Notes: generated from the letters alone by a model not told the origin. A stretch of DNA of 64,000 nucleotides from Nitrospirota bacterium (GCA_016219645.1 JACRLR010000040.1:62001-126000), one strand, 5' to 3'; counted from the stretch's first letter, positions 8,858 to 18,422 are shown. Numbers and translations: made by a program.

Positions 8858-8987
8858 GGCCGGATGGTCAAAACGATCATCCAACAAGGCCGCAGCCGAT
8901 GGCCACACCGCAGGCGTACCCTCTGGGGTACGTTGAGGATGTGGCCGAGGTGAGAACGCCGTTGGGGATCGTTTTCACCATCCGGCC
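8858..8987. repeat. Dispersed palindromic repeat, core type A, copy 3
   Basis: The ends GGCCGGATGGTCAAAACGAT and ATCGTTTTCACCATCCGGCC are perfect 20-bp inverted repeats. The core is nearly the same as copy 2, with CGTACCCTCTGGGGTACG at the centre. It lies between the FGE-like gene and the end of a methyltransferase gene. Confidence 0.9.
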
Positions 8988-8991
8988 TTGC

Positions 8992-9651
8992 TCAATGGAT
9001 GATGCCGCTGACAACCCAATGCCGATCATCCACCACATCGATAACCAATCGGCTCAAATTCATCTCTGCCAGCTGCGCTGCTACTTCATCTTGAGTGAAC
9101 GATGCCAACAGGGAATTGTAAAAGTCGCGCCGCAATATCTCTGATTCCTGCGCCGCATAACGTTCCACGATGGCCTGCGCCTCCTCGTGCGAATCCGGCC
9201 TGAGTAGATCCATCACGAGCACGGGAGAGTCTCGCTTCACCAGCTGCCGAAGCCGATACCAGAACTGCAAGGGATTTGGTACATGATGCAAGAGACTGTT
9301 GGAGACTACGGCATCGACCGGTTCGACCAACGAAACGTTCTGAAAGCGTTCGCAGCGGAGGCTTATCCGATCAGCCAGGCCCGCCTGTTTCACCGCCTCG
9401 GTTGCGAGCGCAATCATCGGCCCAGACGCATCGACAGCGATGATGCAACAAGCGGGAAGCGCCCGTGCGAACCGGACGGGGATATCGCCAGGGCCACACC
9501 CAAGGTCGAGGATATGGCCCCCGGTGAACTCCGGAAAATGTTCCCGAAAGCGATCGACGAATCCCTGATTCTCTGTTTCGAAATCCGCCCCTGCATAGGC
9601 GAGCGCCTGGTCAGGGTCATCCATCAGCTCAGGCTCAAGTACTCTCTTCAT
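8992..9651 (-). CDS. Class I SAM-dependent methyltransferase
   Basis: A 219-residue protein with the Rossmann-like methyltransferase core. Motif I is HILDLGCGPGDIPVRFA near residue 46, motif II is IIAVDASGPMI, and the post-motif region includes VDAVVSNSLLHHVPNP. The last part (residues 150-219) is helical, with YNSLLASFTQDEVAAQLAEM. The target is unknown: a small molecule is as likely as a macromolecule. The stop codon lies just after a palindromic repeat. Confidence 0.85.
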   Translation of the reverse strand: MKRVLEPELMDDPDQALAYAGADFETENQGFVDRFREHFPEFTGGHILDLGCGPGDIPVRFARALPACCIIAVDASGPMIALATEAVKQAGLADRISLRCERFQNVSLVEPVDAVVSNSLLHHVPNPLQFWYRLRQLVKRDSPVLVMDLLRPDSHEEAQAIVERYAAQESEILRRDFYNSLLASFTQDEVAAQLAEMNLSRLVIDVVDDRHWVVSGIIH

Positions 9652-9655
9652 TATC

Positions 9656-9720
9656 GTCGTTCGTATCTCGTATCTCGTCGCTCGTGGTTCGCAAGGTTCT
9701 TACGAGATACGCTTCACGTT
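9656..9720. repeat. Degenerate inverted repeat of the TATCTCGT / CTTCACG type
   Basis: The short gap between two minus-strand genes holds TCGTATCTCGTATCTCG and an opposing TACGAGATACGCTTCACG, which form a hairpin. Similar CGTGAAGCGTGA and ACGAGATACG words occur at 30484-30582 and 53690-53720, so this is a dispersed simple repeat. Confidence 0.5.
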
Positions 9721-10199
9721 TCCACCGCCACTGCGTCTCCCGGTCTCACCATGCCCTCACGCAGAACCTTCGCATACAGTCGACTCCATCCCGGATTCTT
9801 CTTTTGAGAGACGCGCTTGTAGTCTCTGTCCAGGAACCACTGGGCATTTTTGTCACAGGGAGAGGTATAACTCATGATCTCGATCTGCACTTCCGGCCCA
9901 ATCTTGAGCTGGTCTCCCGGTTTCAGTTTCTCCCACTCAAGCCCGGCGAGCGTCAGGTTTTCTCCGGAAGAGCCGGCTTCGATCGAGTGGCCCTCGTCCT
10001 GCAGCCGCTCGATCAGCTCTTGAGAATAGAGACAGACCGCGCGATCTGGTCCGCCATGTACCTTCAAATTCTGTTGCCGATCACCCTCGACTCCTGTTTT
10101 AGAAACCATGGCCTCCAGCAACGGACGTTTCGGGACTCCTCCATCAGACACATTGATCTGGTATACGTGGGGATAGGGGGGTCGGCCAGTTTCGGTCAT
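9714..10199 (-). CDS. MOSC domain protein
   Basis: A 161-residue single-domain MOSC (MoCo sulfurase C-terminal) protein. Visible marks are the N-terminal QINVSDGGVPKRP, the GVEGDRQQNLKVHGGPDRAVCLYS block, GSSGENLTLAGLEW, LKPGDQLKIG, and TSPCDKNAQWF, which carries the conserved cysteine. MOSC domains bind or transfer sulfur or molybdenum-cofactor-linked groups; the substrate here is unknown. Its start overlaps the stop of the upstream prmA in an ATGA, so it is translated as part of that operon. Confidence 0.88.
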   Translation of the reverse strand: MTETGRPPYPHVYQINVSDGGVPKRPLLEAMVSKTGVEGDRQQNLKVHGGPDRAVCLYSQELIERLQDEGHSIEAGSSGENLTLAGLEWEKLKPGDQLKIGPEVQIEIMSYTSPCDKNAQWFLDRDYKRVSQKKNPGWSRLYAKVLREGMVRPGDAVAVET

Positions 10200-11083
10200 G
10201 CGTCTATTCCTTCGCAGGGTTCGACCATCAAGAGTTCCAACGCCACCCAGCCTTCCTGTTCACGCCGTCGGGACGTCATAGCGCCGACCCGGGAGAACGC
10301 CCCAATAATCTCATCCTCTTGATCGAGCAAGATGCCGGACAGCAAGAGCCTCGCACCATGACTTACGTACCGCCCCAGTTCATCGCATGACAGCAACAGG
10401 GTCTGGCAATCGAGATTGGCGAGAATCAGGTCCGGTCGCAATGTGCCTTGCGGATCAATTGTTCCCAACGTTCCGCACCGAAAATCGAGACCATCTCCAA
10501 ACACGTTTTGAGCGGCATAGTCTTTTGCACATTCCACGGCGACGGGGTCACAATCCACTCCGAGGGCCGAGTCAGCTCCAAGCCGCAATGCGACCATCGC
10601 CAGAATACCGCTCCCCGCGCCCACATCCAACACGAACTCGCCGCCGTGAATGAGATCCTCGAGCCACTCCAAGAGCATTCTTGTCGTCGCATGGTGTCCT
10701 GTGCCGAACGCCTGCTTCGGATCGAGCACGATCTCGATGTCCTGACCCTGTAACGTTACTGCCTCCCAACTTGGCCTGATCACAATCCGGCGACCGATCC
10801 GAATCGGCCTGACCGATTGAGCCCACTGGCGATTCCAATCTTGATCGGGCAATTCCACAACGCCAATGTCGCGTTCGATCGAGGCATCGGGATCGAGTCC
10901 CCACAAAGTCCTGGTCAGACGAGCCTGTGCCTCCAGGCTCCACTGCAGTTTCGGCCAATAGAGATGGATCACACCGTTCTCCTCCCATCCGCCTTGGACT
11001 CCGGAGTCAGACAGCCTGCTGATCAGCTCCGCCGCATCGACGGCGGTACGAATCTGCACATCGATCCATCCCTCTGATTTCAT
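10196..11083 (-). CDS. prmA: Ribosomal protein L11 methyltransferase PrmA
   Basis: A 295-residue methyltransferase with the PrmA layout: an N-terminal substrate-binding ferredoxin-like domain (about residues 1-120) and a catalytic domain. Diagnostic stretches are LDPKQAFGTGHHATTRMLLE, FVLDVGAGSGILAMVALRLGA and LGVDCDPVAVECA, together with the LILANLDCQTL catalytic motif. PrmA trimethylates ribosomal protein L11 at several positions. The ATG at 11083 gives the usual length. The downstream MOSC gene overlaps by 4 bases. Confidence 0.93.
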   Translation of the reverse strand: MKSEGWIDVQIRTAVDAAELISRLSDSGVQGGWEENGVIHLYWPKLQWSLEAQARLTRTLWGLDPDASIERDIGVVELPDQDWNRQWAQSVRPIRIGRRIVIRPSWEAVTLQGQDIEIVLDPKQAFGTGHHATTRMLLEWLEDLIHGGEFVLDVGAGSGILAMVALRLGADSALGVDCDPVAVECAKDYAAQNVFGDGLDFRCGTLGTIDPQGTLRPDLILANLDCQTLLLSCDELGRYVSHGARLLLSGILLDQEDEIIGAFSRVGAMTSRRREQEGWVALELLMVEPCEGIDA

Positions 11084-11096
11084 GATGGGCTAAGAG

Positions 11097-11142
11097 TCTG
11101 CTGAAAACATTCTAGGTGAACCAAAGTTTCCTTTTTCAGCAC
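11097..11142. repeat. Short TGCTGAAAA / TTTTTCAGCA inverted repeat
   Basis: TCTGCTGAAAACATTC faces CTTTTTCAGCACG across about 20 bases. These words match the ends of the palindromic element family, so this may be a solo or collapsed copy lying next to the full copy at 11175. Confidence 0.45.
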
Positions 11143-11174
11143 GTTTACGATAACAATAGCAATGGGGCGCCACA

Positions 11175-11296
11175 CAGGATGCTCAAAAAGGATGTCCAGC
11201 AAGGCCGCAGCGAGCGAAGAGGCGAGGCGTACGCTTCGGTACGTTGAGCCTCTGAGCGATACGAGAACGCCGCTGGCGGACTTTTTCAGCATCCTG
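11175..11296. repeat. Dispersed palindromic repeat, core type A, copy 4
   Basis: The ends are CAGGATGCTCAAAAAGG and GACTTTTTCAGCATCCTG. The inner arms are GTCCAGCAAGGCCGCAGCGAG and, on the other side, CGAGAACGCCGCTGGCGGAC. The central dyad is CGTACGCTTCGGTACG. This copy is closest to copy 1 in its AAGGCCGCAGCGAG arm. Confidence 0.88.
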
Positions 11297-11339
11297 CCGG
11301 AGTTGACGCACTCTCCCCCTTCCCAGTAAGGTCGGCCCT

Positions 11340-13220
11340 ATGGCCCAGAAACAGCCCCCCACGCTGGTTTCGAAAACCAGCTCCCTGACACGCCTGGTCG
11401 AGAAGCTCGACCGCATGATTGCCCTGGGCACTGCTTCGAGTTCTAAAATCACCCGCTGGCGTCTCATCATCTTCATCGTCGGAGCGATCTGCACGGTCGC
11501 CCTCTATAAAGTGGAATGGTATCAGGCAGGCAATGGAACCCTCGCCGTCTTCGTCGCTCTGTTCATGATCGTAGCCGCTTATCATAACAGGCTCGAAAGT
11601 CGTCTGCACCGGCTTCGGCTCTGGAAACAGATCAAGCTCGCGCACCTCGCACGCCTCAGTCTGGATTGGGATCATATTCCCTCTCGTTCATCTCACGCTC
11701 CTGACCAACATCCCTATGCTAAAGACTTAGACCTGGTTGGCCCCCATTCGCTCCTCCATTTGCTCGACACCACCGTATCCTCCCATGGACAGGGGCGGCT
11801 GGCCTCGTGGCTCCTTGAACAGCCTCCCGGACCTGACCAGTGGCTCCTACGCCGGCGCCTCGTGCAGGAACTTGTTCCAAGATCCCTCTTTCGCGATCGG
11901 CTGGGACTCGAAGCACAGCTCATTGGCGAACAGGAGATCAACGGTCGACGGCTGGAAGCTGTCATGCAACATACCGTGGGATTCCCCCGTCTCACAGCAG
12001 TCTTGGCTATTCAAACGCTGCTCGCTGCCACCACAATCACACTCGGGTTTGGTGCGCTGCTCAATTGGCTACCAGGTTATTGGATGTGGTCTTTCGCGGC
12101 CTACGCCCTCATCTATTTCATGACTGATCAAGGCGAGGAGTTATTGGAACATGCGGTGGGCGTGCACTTTGAATTGGAGAAACTGGGAGCCGTACTCGGG
12201 TTTGTCGAACGACACGTCAGGCATCGCCACACGGCGCTCGCAGACTTGTGGGCACCGTTGCTCGTACCAGGTGTGAATCCTCCCCAGCTTGTCCGTCAAG
12301 CTGCTCGAACCCTGCATGCGATCAGTGTCAAGGCCCATCCGGTGATCCATCTGCTCGTCAACGCTCTCTGCCCCTGGGATCTATGGTTCACCTATCGACT
12401 CCAACAGATTCAAGGTCACGTGGCTGCCCACCTGCCGACCTGGCTGGATCGCCTTGCCGAAGTCGAGGCAGCCTCGGCACTCGCCACGTTTGCAGCACTC
12501 CATCCTTCCTATCGCTGGCCTGACCCACTGACCCCCGATCCCCAGCGTAACGGAAGCCAGGCGAGGATTGTTGCCACAGGTCTCGCTCATCCGCTGATTC
12601 CTGAGAGACAACGAGTCTCGAACGATCTCGCCCTCGAAACGCTGGGAACCATTGTCCTGGTGACCGGATCCAACATGTCTGGCAAGAGCACTTTTTTACG
12701 AACCCTTGGCATCAATCTGTGCCTCGCCCAAGCGGGCGCCCCTGTCTGCGCCGGTCTTTTCGAATGGGGCTGGGTTCGCCTTGCCACCTGTATCCGCGTG
12801 GATGACTCACTCGAAGCGGGTCTGTCTTTCTTTTATGCCGAAGTGAAACGGTTGAAAGGCCTGCTCGACCAGACCACTGATCGATCCAGCACACCGGTAC
12901 TCTTCCTGATCGATGAAATCTTCAAAGGGACCAACAATCGTGAGCGGCTGATCGGGAGCCGTTCCTACATTTCCGCCCTCTCAGAAGGCCATGGATTCGG
13001 GTTGGTAAGCACCCACGATCTGGAATTGACTGATCTCGACAAGACAGTGCCCCGATTGCGAAACGTCCACTTCCAGGAAACAGTGGTGGCAGGAGCGCTC
13101 CACTTCGACTACAAGCTCAGACCTGGCCCCTGTCCCACAACCAACGCCCTGCGGATTATGGAAATGGAGGGTTTGCCGGTGCCCAAAGCAGAGACTGGCG
13201 GGCAGGCTATCGATCCCTGA
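11340..13220 (+). CDS. Membrane-anchored MutS-family ATPase
   Basis: A 626-residue MutS-related protein. Two hydrophobic segments near the N-terminus (RLIIFIVGAICTVALY, LAVFVALFMIVAA) and two more near residues 230-270 (LLAATTITLGFGALL, MWSFAAYALIYFMT) predict a membrane protein. The C-terminal ATPase has the Walker A LVTGSNMSGKSTFLRTLG, Walker B VLFLIDEIFKGTNNRER, and the STHDLEL switch. The mismatch-recognition domains of MutS1 are missing, and no Smr domain is present as in MutS2. Such membrane MutS homologues are known only as annotated families; their role is not established. The ATG at 11340 lies in a normal position after the repeat. Confidence 0.85.
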   Translation: MAQKQPPTLVSKTSSLTRLVEKLDRMIALGTASSSKITRWRLIIFIVGAICTVALYKVEWYQAGNGTLAVFVALFMIVAAYHNRLESRLHRLRLWKQIKLAHLARLSLDWDHIPSRSSHAPDQHPYAKDLDLVGPHSLLHLLDTTVSSHGQGRLASWLLEQPPGPDQWLLRRRLVQELVPRSLFRDRLGLEAQLIGEQEINGRRLEAVMQHTVGFPRLTAVLAIQTLLAATTITLGFGALLNWLPGYWMWSFAAYALIYFMTDQGEELLEHAVGVHFELEKLGAVLGFVERHVRHRHTALADLWAPLLVPGVNPPQLVRQAARTLHAISVKAHPVIHLLVNALCPWDLWFTYRLQQIQGHVAAHLPTWLDRLAEVEAASALATFAALHPSYRWPDPLTPDPQRNGSQARIVATGLAHPLIPERQRVSNDLALETLGTIVLVTGSNMSGKSTFLRTLGINLCLAQAGAPVCAGLFEWGWVRLATCIRVDDSLEAGLSFFYAEVKRLKGLLDQTTDRSSTPVLFLIDEIFKGTNNRERLIGSRSYISALSEGHGFGLVSTHDLELTDLDKTVPRLRNVHFQETVVAGALHFDYKLRPGPCPTTNALRIMEMEGLPVPKAETGGQAIDP

Positions 13221-13839
13221 GCGCGAGCGCGCCCCGATAGAAGAGATACATCCCGCCCATCTGGATCACGTGATAGAGGTCATTGTGATTGAAGTCATGA
13301 TGAAGCGCGATTTCGTTGACCTGAACAGTCGCAGCCAAGAAACTCACCAGCACTCCTCCCACCAGCCAGGGCGCACTCATGGCTCTACTGGTGACCCCCG
13401 CATACAGCTGTAACGCCATGATGCCAAGATTTGTGAAGGCGTAGTCATAGATGGCAAAGCGAAAGTCATCATGAGTCGCCATCCAAATGGCATAGAGAGT
13501 CAGTTGAGCATAGGGACTCAGCATCGCGAACCGACGCATCGATGGCCTGATGCAGGCATTGAGGGTGCCCGTCAGCCAAAAGAAGCTCGCCAACCCGACG
13601 GCATAGACGGTAAGCATCCATAATTCCTGAAGGACAGTTTGACTGAAAAGCATCGCGAAGCCATGATAAGTCCCACCGGCGAGCGAGGCTAATCCAAAGC
13701 AAGCAAACCCGGCAGCCCAAGAACAGATACTCGCCTGCCCAACCTTCTTCCCCGCTCTCCATAGCCGCCATGCGAGGACGCCACACAACGCGACAAGCAC
13801 ATAGTCTGTCGCCATCGTGGTTGGTTCAGTAAGAGACAT
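13207..13839 (-). CDS. Seven-span membrane protein, DUF6962/CREST-like
   Basis: A 210-residue integral membrane protein with about seven spans. It has a conserved-looking histidine in GGTYHGF and a C-terminal HNDLYHVIQMGGMYLFYRGA. The HxDLYHxIQ arrangement is reminiscent of the CREST superfamily (ceramidase/adiponectin-receptor-like membrane hydrolases), where histidines and an aspartate bind zinc. I chose the ATG at 13839, 4 bases after the stop of the upstream gene; the longer frame from 13893 would overlap it by 50 bases. Its 3-prime end overlaps the convergent MutS-like gene by 14 bases. The hydrolase idea is an inference. Confidence 0.65.
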   Translation of the reverse strand: MSLTEPTTMATDYVLVALCGVLAWRLWRAGKKVGQASICSWAAGFACFGLASLAGGTYHGFAMLFSQTVLQELWMLTVYAVGLASFFWLTGTLNACIRPSMRRFAMLSPYAQLTLYAIWMATHDDFRFAIYDYAFTNLGIMALQLYAGVTSRAMSAPWLVGGVLVSFLAATVQVNEIALHHDFNHNDLYHVIQMGGMYLFYRGALALRDR

Positions 13840-13843
13840 GTAG

Positions 13844-14296
13844 TCAGGAAGGCCGAGAAGACTGTGTGCGTCTGCCTCTGTGGTACTGACCAAAGGCGAT
13901 GATGAAGGCCGCCAAGACCCAATGGAAAAGGATCGGAATCGTCCCGCCGAACCAACGGGCTTCTGGATTGAGATTCATATGGATGATATAGCGAAGGACC
14001 ATTCCAGCCAAATAGGCATAGCCGAACCAGAGCACCGTTCGACCGAACAGAGGCTTCGCCTGAACAAAGTAGCCATGCCCTCGCGTAAAGTCCCAACAGA
14101 CCTTTGTAAAGATCGCAATGATGAGCAGCTGCGTCGGAAGCAACAGGGGATAGGCCATTAAGCCGGAATACCACTCTTCCATCGGCGGAAGCCACGTGAC
14201 ATGAAGAAAAGCAACCAAGGCCTGGCCAAGCACGCGGCAGCAGAAGGCGAACAGAAGCATCCACAACAACCAAACCAATCGGCGTGATGGTTTCAT
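13844..14296 (-). CDS. Small four-span membrane protein of unknown function
   Basis: A 150-residue protein with four hydrophobic segments: LVWLLWMLLFAFCCRVLG, AYPLLLPTQLLIIAIFTKV, TVLWFGYAYLAGMVLRYI and PILFHWVLAAFIIAFGQYH. The C-terminus is basic and disordered (RGRRTQSSRPS). I do not recognise the family. The next gene starts 4 bases downstream of the stop, so the two membrane proteins are probably made together. Confidence 0.7.
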   Translation of the reverse strand: MKPSRRLVWLLWMLLFAFCCRVLGQALVAFLHVTWLPPMEEWYSGLMAYPLLLPTQLLIIAIFTKVCWDFTRGHGYFVQAKPLFGRTVLWFGYAYLAGMVLRYIIHMNLNPEARWFGGTIPILFHWVLAAFIIAFGQYHRGRRTQSSRPS

Positions 14297-14377
14297 CCTA
14301 GCAGGCTGCGGAAATACTCAGTTTGTACATAAAACGCGGGTGGAATCGTACCTATGGCGTTGATGTCAAAATAGTCG

Positions 14378-14499
14378 CAGGATGCTCAAGCTGGTTTGTT
14401 TTGTTTATCTGGTTCATTTGGTCTGTCTGATTTGACCAAACAAACGAGACAAACCAAATAACGGTCTTCTTCTGCTGGTGGACTTTTTCAGCATCATGC
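14378..14499. repeat. Dispersed palindromic repeat, core type B, copy 1
   Basis: The outer ends (CAGGATGCTCAAG and GGACTTTTTCAGCATCATG) are those of the type A elements. The interior is different: T/G-rich TTTGTTTTGTTTATCTGGTT on one side and ACCAAACAAACGAGACAAACC on the other, then ACGGTCTTCTTCTGCTGG. The same interior occurs in inverted orientation at 55114-55224. The last few bases overlap the stop region of the next minus-strand gene. Confidence 0.85.
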
Positions 14500-15981
14500 T
14501 AAGGGATCGGCAAACATGGTCCTGTAATGCCGATACCAGTCGCTCTGGAATCGTTCGTGAGGATCGTACTGCCGCTTGAACCGAAGAAACTCTGAAAACT
14601 GCGGATAGCAGGCTTCGACTTGCGCGCGAGTCGCCCACTTGTGATAGGTCAAAAAGTAGCTTCCGCCCCGCTTCCTCGCCAAATCGATCAGCCGGCGAAA
14701 CGATGCCGCTGCCCGCTCGATGCCCTCCGCTGTGTGGGACACGTGAAGATTCAAGACGGTGCAGGCCCATGGTTCTCTCGCCCAGGCGAGAAACGATTCG
14801 TCGTCCCGTTCGATCAGGCGAATCGTGCCGTAGATCGCTTCGACCTTGTGTGTTCGGAAATCCTCCCGCATGTCCGCAAAGAAAGACGCCAGTTCCTTCC
14901 GTGGCACATAGAGCTCCGAAATCATTTCCGACCCAGGGACTCCAGCCTTCATCTTGCTGTCGAGCGATCGGTGATAGCCTTCCGGATAATAACTCGCTTG
15001 ATGCGTATCGGACCAATAGATCTGTCCATTCGTCGTCATATACTCGCTAGAATAGACCTCGAACGCTTTCGTCTTATCCGCATGGGCTAAATAGAGCAGA
15101 CGCAGCCATTGCTCCTCGGAGATTTCCCGCTGCTGACCCGGAATCGGTGTGGCAAGATCGACCGGCTTGTAGCAAGAAAAGATGCCACGCCTGAGGAAGT
15201 CCTCGGAGGCAGGATCGAGGGCAAACTGGCAATCCCCATAGAGAAATCCCTCTGCAATCCGCTGCTCGAACCGTTGCATCACGTCATCCACCTGGACCAA
15301 CTCGACGACGCGTTGAAGTTTCTGCCGTGGCGACAGCCGAAGCGTGACCGATGACACAATCCCGAAAAGACCATACCCGCCGATCGCTAATCTAAACAGA
15401 TCGGGGTTCTGCGACCGGCTGCACGTCAGCAGCTTTCCATCGGCCGAAACGAGCCTGAAAGACTCGATATCTCCAATGAAGGGCTTGAGCCTCAACCCTC
15501 GCCCGTGGATATTGGCCGACAGACTTCCACCGATGCTCAGCCGATCTGCGCCAGTCTGCTTCTGGACAATGCCCCACTGCTTGGAGGCGCCCGCCTGCAT
15601 GGTAAGAGAGGCTTGAATCAACTCAGGCCATTGCATGCCAGCTTCGACCTCGACCAAGCCGGAGCCAGAATCGAAATTCAGCACTCGGTTGAACAGCCGC
15701 ATATCCAGATGGAGCGTATCCGTACCGAACTGTTGGGCTCCCATCGCATGGCGGCCACCGGCCACCGACAGGCCACGCCCCTCTCGCACCCCACGTTCTA
15801 TCGTCCTCTGAATGTCCTGAACCGATCGGACAGAAATCACCTCGCGGACAGTCGTCGGATTCAATCCCGAGTGCACATCGTTGAGAAGAGTGCCGGACGG
15901 ACGCGCGCCCAACTGAGCGCAACCCCATGGCATTAGCGCCGCTGCGCCTGCTAGTTTGAGGAAGGTTCTTCTGTTGATCAT
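14494..15981 (-). CDS. Tat-exported FAD-linked oxidoreductase
   Basis: A 495-residue protein. It begins with a twin-arginine signal (INRRTFLKLAGAAALMPWGC, which could also be a lipobox). It then shows an FAD_binding_4 domain with RSVQDIQRTIERGV, LSVAGGRHAMGAQQF, the VEVEAGMQWPELIQAS region, GGSLSANIHGRGL, and IGGYGLFGIVSSVTLRL. The C-terminal part includes LTYHKWATRAQVEACYPQF, as in D-arabinono-1,4-lactone oxidase-like enzymes. The ATG at 15981 has an AGGA 8 bases upstream and gives the signal; the longer frame adds 39 residues with no export features. The substrate is unknown, probably a sugar lactone or alcohol. Confidence 0.85.
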   Translation of the reverse strand: MINRRTFLKLAGAAALMPWGCAQLGARPSGTLLNDVHSGLNPTTVREVISVRSVQDIQRTIERGVREGRGLSVAGGRHAMGAQQFGTDTLHLDMRLFNRVLNFDSGSGLVEVEAGMQWPELIQASLTMQAGASKQWGIVQKQTGADRLSIGGSLSANIHGRGLRLKPFIGDIESFRLVSADGKLLTCSRSQNPDLFRLAIGGYGLFGIVSSVTLRLSPRQKLQRVVELVQVDDVMQRFEQRIAEGFLYGDCQFALDPASEDFLRRGIFSCYKPVDLATPIPGQQREISEEQWLRLLYLAHADKTKAFEVYSSEYMTTNGQIYWSDTHQASYYPEGYHRSLDSKMKAGVPGSEMISELYVPRKELASFFADMREDFRTHKVEAIYGTIRLIERDDESFLAWAREPWACTVLNLHVSHTAEGIERAAASFRRLIDLARKRGGSYFLTYHKWATRAQVEACYPQFSEFLRFKRQYDPHERFQSDWYRHYRTMFADPLA

Positions 15982-16220
15982 CGTGATCCTCGTATGAGAG
16001 ACATGAGACCAGCCTATCAACTCCCAAGTCGCTGTCAACTCTGAAGCTATTTTTGTTTGGGTGCTCGCGGCCTCCAACTCCTCCTTGGCTTCGGTCAAGC
16101 TTCGGAAGATCCATCGGTCCTTCCTAGTGAGGCCTGACCTTTCCCATCTTTTTATTCCGTTCCCGCTATGCTAAGACTCTGCGCAGGATTCGGGCGCATT
16201 CACCTTGCTTGAGAGGCGCC

Positions 16221-18422
16221 ATGACCATCCAACCTTGGATTACCTGCCTGCAAAGCGGAATTCTCATCCGCCATCTCGAAGCTCGCTACCCTGAACAGGC
16301 GTCGAAAGTCGATCTCAAACGGGTGATGGGGGCAGCCGATTCGTTCCAGGAAATTCAGGATGCCCGTGCGTTCTTGACCGATGCAAGCAATTGGATCCCC
16401 ACTTCAGTCTTTCGCGAATTGATCAAGGCCTGTGAGGTGGCGTCAGGCAAGAAAGACTTCACCTATCAAGCCGCTCTGGCCTACTACGAAACTGTCAAGA
16501 CACAGACCCCGACACTGATCGAAACGATTGCGATCCTCCTCAACGACGTGGAATCGGTCTTTCGGTCTGTCGGCAACTGGGCCTCGGCCTATACGAACTA
16601 TCTCCAACTTCAATCATTCGTCTGTCCTGATGAAACACAGACCTTGCACATTCTGTCTCGCAACTTGCCGCCGGTCGATCCCGGACTTGGAAACATGCGT
16701 CTCGTGCAGGGCAATCTCGAAGGCACTGCGAAACTGGATCCCTCTGTCGACACTGCCACCTGCGAAGAAGCTTACTCACAACTCCGATTAGAAACCCTGG
16801 TCAATGAGTTCGGCGACGCTTATGACATGACCACGAAGAACGATCGGTTCACTGTGGCCCGCAGATCGACGGGCGATGTCGTGATCACGGGGCGAACGAT
16901 TCGTCTCGTTCATACACTGATCCCCATCAAAACCGATGGTATTCCGGCTCCGCATGGTTCCGACGAACAACTTGTCGCCACACTTGAGGGGCCGAACCAC
17001 CTCTCGGTCTGGACGTTTGAAGAGCCGGCCAGAAAATCCACGACACACATTTCCACGCAGGCCGATCACTGCACCGCGATCCTCATCGAACGCGGCGGTA
17101 TCCTCTCGAGAGGATCACTGAATACCACGATCAAGGCCGGCTCGATCTACAACGCGCCTTATACCCATTATCGCCTGCGTTGGACGAATCACCCTCCACA
17201 CGCAAACAACACCGCTGCTGCAGGCCGCTCGCAATTCTTGACGGATCGGCGTGCCTTCGCGCATCAGCTCTTTACGCATTTGAAAAACCTACAGGCCACG
17301 CATCGACATATGCTCACCATGTTCCTCCGCAATGTGGAACTGGCGCAGGAAAACATCCAACTGAAGCAGGAGCTGTCTGCGCAACAAGAAACCGGCGGTA
17401 TCATCGGCAAGAGCGCTCTACTTCTAGATCTTCTTTCTCTGATCAGAACCATTGCCCCCTCGGATACAACGGTGCTGGTGACTGGAGAAACAGGAACAGG
17501 GAAGGAACTCGCCGCCCGTTTGATCCATCAACTCAGCCGACGCAAGGACCGTCGCTTTGTCGCCGTAAATTGTGGCGCACTGCCGGAAACGCTCTTGGAA
17601 AGCGAGCTGTTCGGTCACGAGAAAGGTTCGTTCACCGGCGCGATAGCCCAGAAGAAAGGGAAATTCGAGCTCGCGGAGGGGGGCACACTGTTCCTAGACG
17701 AAATCGGGGATATATCGCCCGCGGTGCAGGTGAAATTGTTGAGAGTGCTTCAAGAACGTGAATTTCAGCGCGTCGGAGGAACCAGCGATCTACGAGCGAA
17801 CATTAGGCTGATCGCCGCCACCAATCGGGACCTCCTGGCGATGATGGAGCAGAACCAGTTTCGGCAGGACCTGTTCTATCGATTGAATGTCATTCAGCTC
17901 TATGTCCCGGCCTTACGGGAACGTCCGGAGGATATTGCCGAACTCGTCCAGCATTTCGCCCAGCAATTTGCCGAGAAAACCGGAAAATCCATCGCAGGCT
18001 TGACCCCGGATGCACTGAAGCTCTGCCTGGCCTACAAATGGCCCGGCAACATCCGTGAGTTGGAAAATGTCATGGAGCGCGCCGTGACGTTGGCGCAGGA
18101 AGGCAAGAAATGGATTACTCCCGACCTGCTCCCGAACAATCTACGTTCGGCAACGGAATCAGCACCTTCGCTCGATCTTGCTGAGTTGGTGGACCGTGTT
18201 GACTGGAGTGCGCTGCTTCAAACACTGGAAACGCGAGGATCGCTTACCGGGCTCTTGAACTACCTCGAATGGACCATCACGCGCCGCGCCGTCGCCGAAT
18301 ACGGCGGCAACAAGAGCCGCGCCGCGAAGGTCCTCGGACGCACCTACCGCTGGTTGCGCAAGCTCGAAAGCGAGATGACCGACCGCAAGCCGCCGACTAC
18401 ACGGTCGACGCCAGGCTCCTGA
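16221..18422 (+). CDS. Sigma-54-dependent transcriptional activator
   Basis: A 733-residue enhancer-binding protein. The first 380 residues form an unrecognised sensory region with helical N-terminus and a central beta-rich part ([15 protein letters not shown]-like). Around residue 385 a coiled-coil linker ([14 protein letters not shown]) leads into the AAA+ domain, with Walker [19 protein letters not shown] and [19 protein letters not shown]. Walker B is [11 protein letters not shown], and R-finger regions include [11 protein letters not shown]. The GAFTGA loop is GSFTGA, a variant seen in some activators. A Fis-type helix-turn-helix ends the protein ([23 protein letters not shown]). The ATG at 16221 follows GAGAGG. 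It may control the lipoprotein cluster that follows; this is inference from position. Confidence 0.92.
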   Translation: MTIQPWITCLQSGILIRHLEARYPEQASKVDLKRVMGAADSFQEIQDARAFLTDASNWIPTSVFRELIKACEVASGKKDFTYQAALAYYETVKTQTPTLIETIAILLNDVESVFRSVGNWASAYTNYLQLQSFVCPDETQTLHILSRNLPPVDPGLGNMRLVQGNLEGTAKLDPSVDTATCEEAYSQLRLETLVNEFGDAYDMTTKNDRFTVARRSTGDVVITGRTIRLVHTLIPIKTDGIPAPHGSDEQLVATLEGPNHLSVWTFEEPARKSTTHISTQADHCTAILIERGGILSRGSLNTTIKAGSIYNAPYTHYRLRWTNHPPHANNTAAAGRSQFLTDRRAFAHQLFTHLKNLQATHRHMLTMFLRNVELAQENIQLKQELSAQQETGGIIGKSALLLDLLSLIRTIAPSDTTVLVTGETGTGKELAARLIHQLSRRKDRRFVAVNCGALPETLLESELFGHEKGSFTGAIAQKKGKFELAEGGTLFLDEIGDISPAVQVKLLRVLQEREFQRVGGTSDLRANIRLIAATNRDLLAMMEQNQFRQDLFYRLNVIQLYVPALRERPEDIAELVQHFAQQFAEKTGKSIAGLTPDALKLCLAYKWPGNIRELENVMERAVTLAQEGKKWITPDLLPNNLRSATESAPSLDLAELVDRVDWSALLQTLETRGSLTGLLNYLEWTITRRAVAEYGGNKSRAAKVLGRTYRWLRKLESEMTDRKPPTTRSTPGS

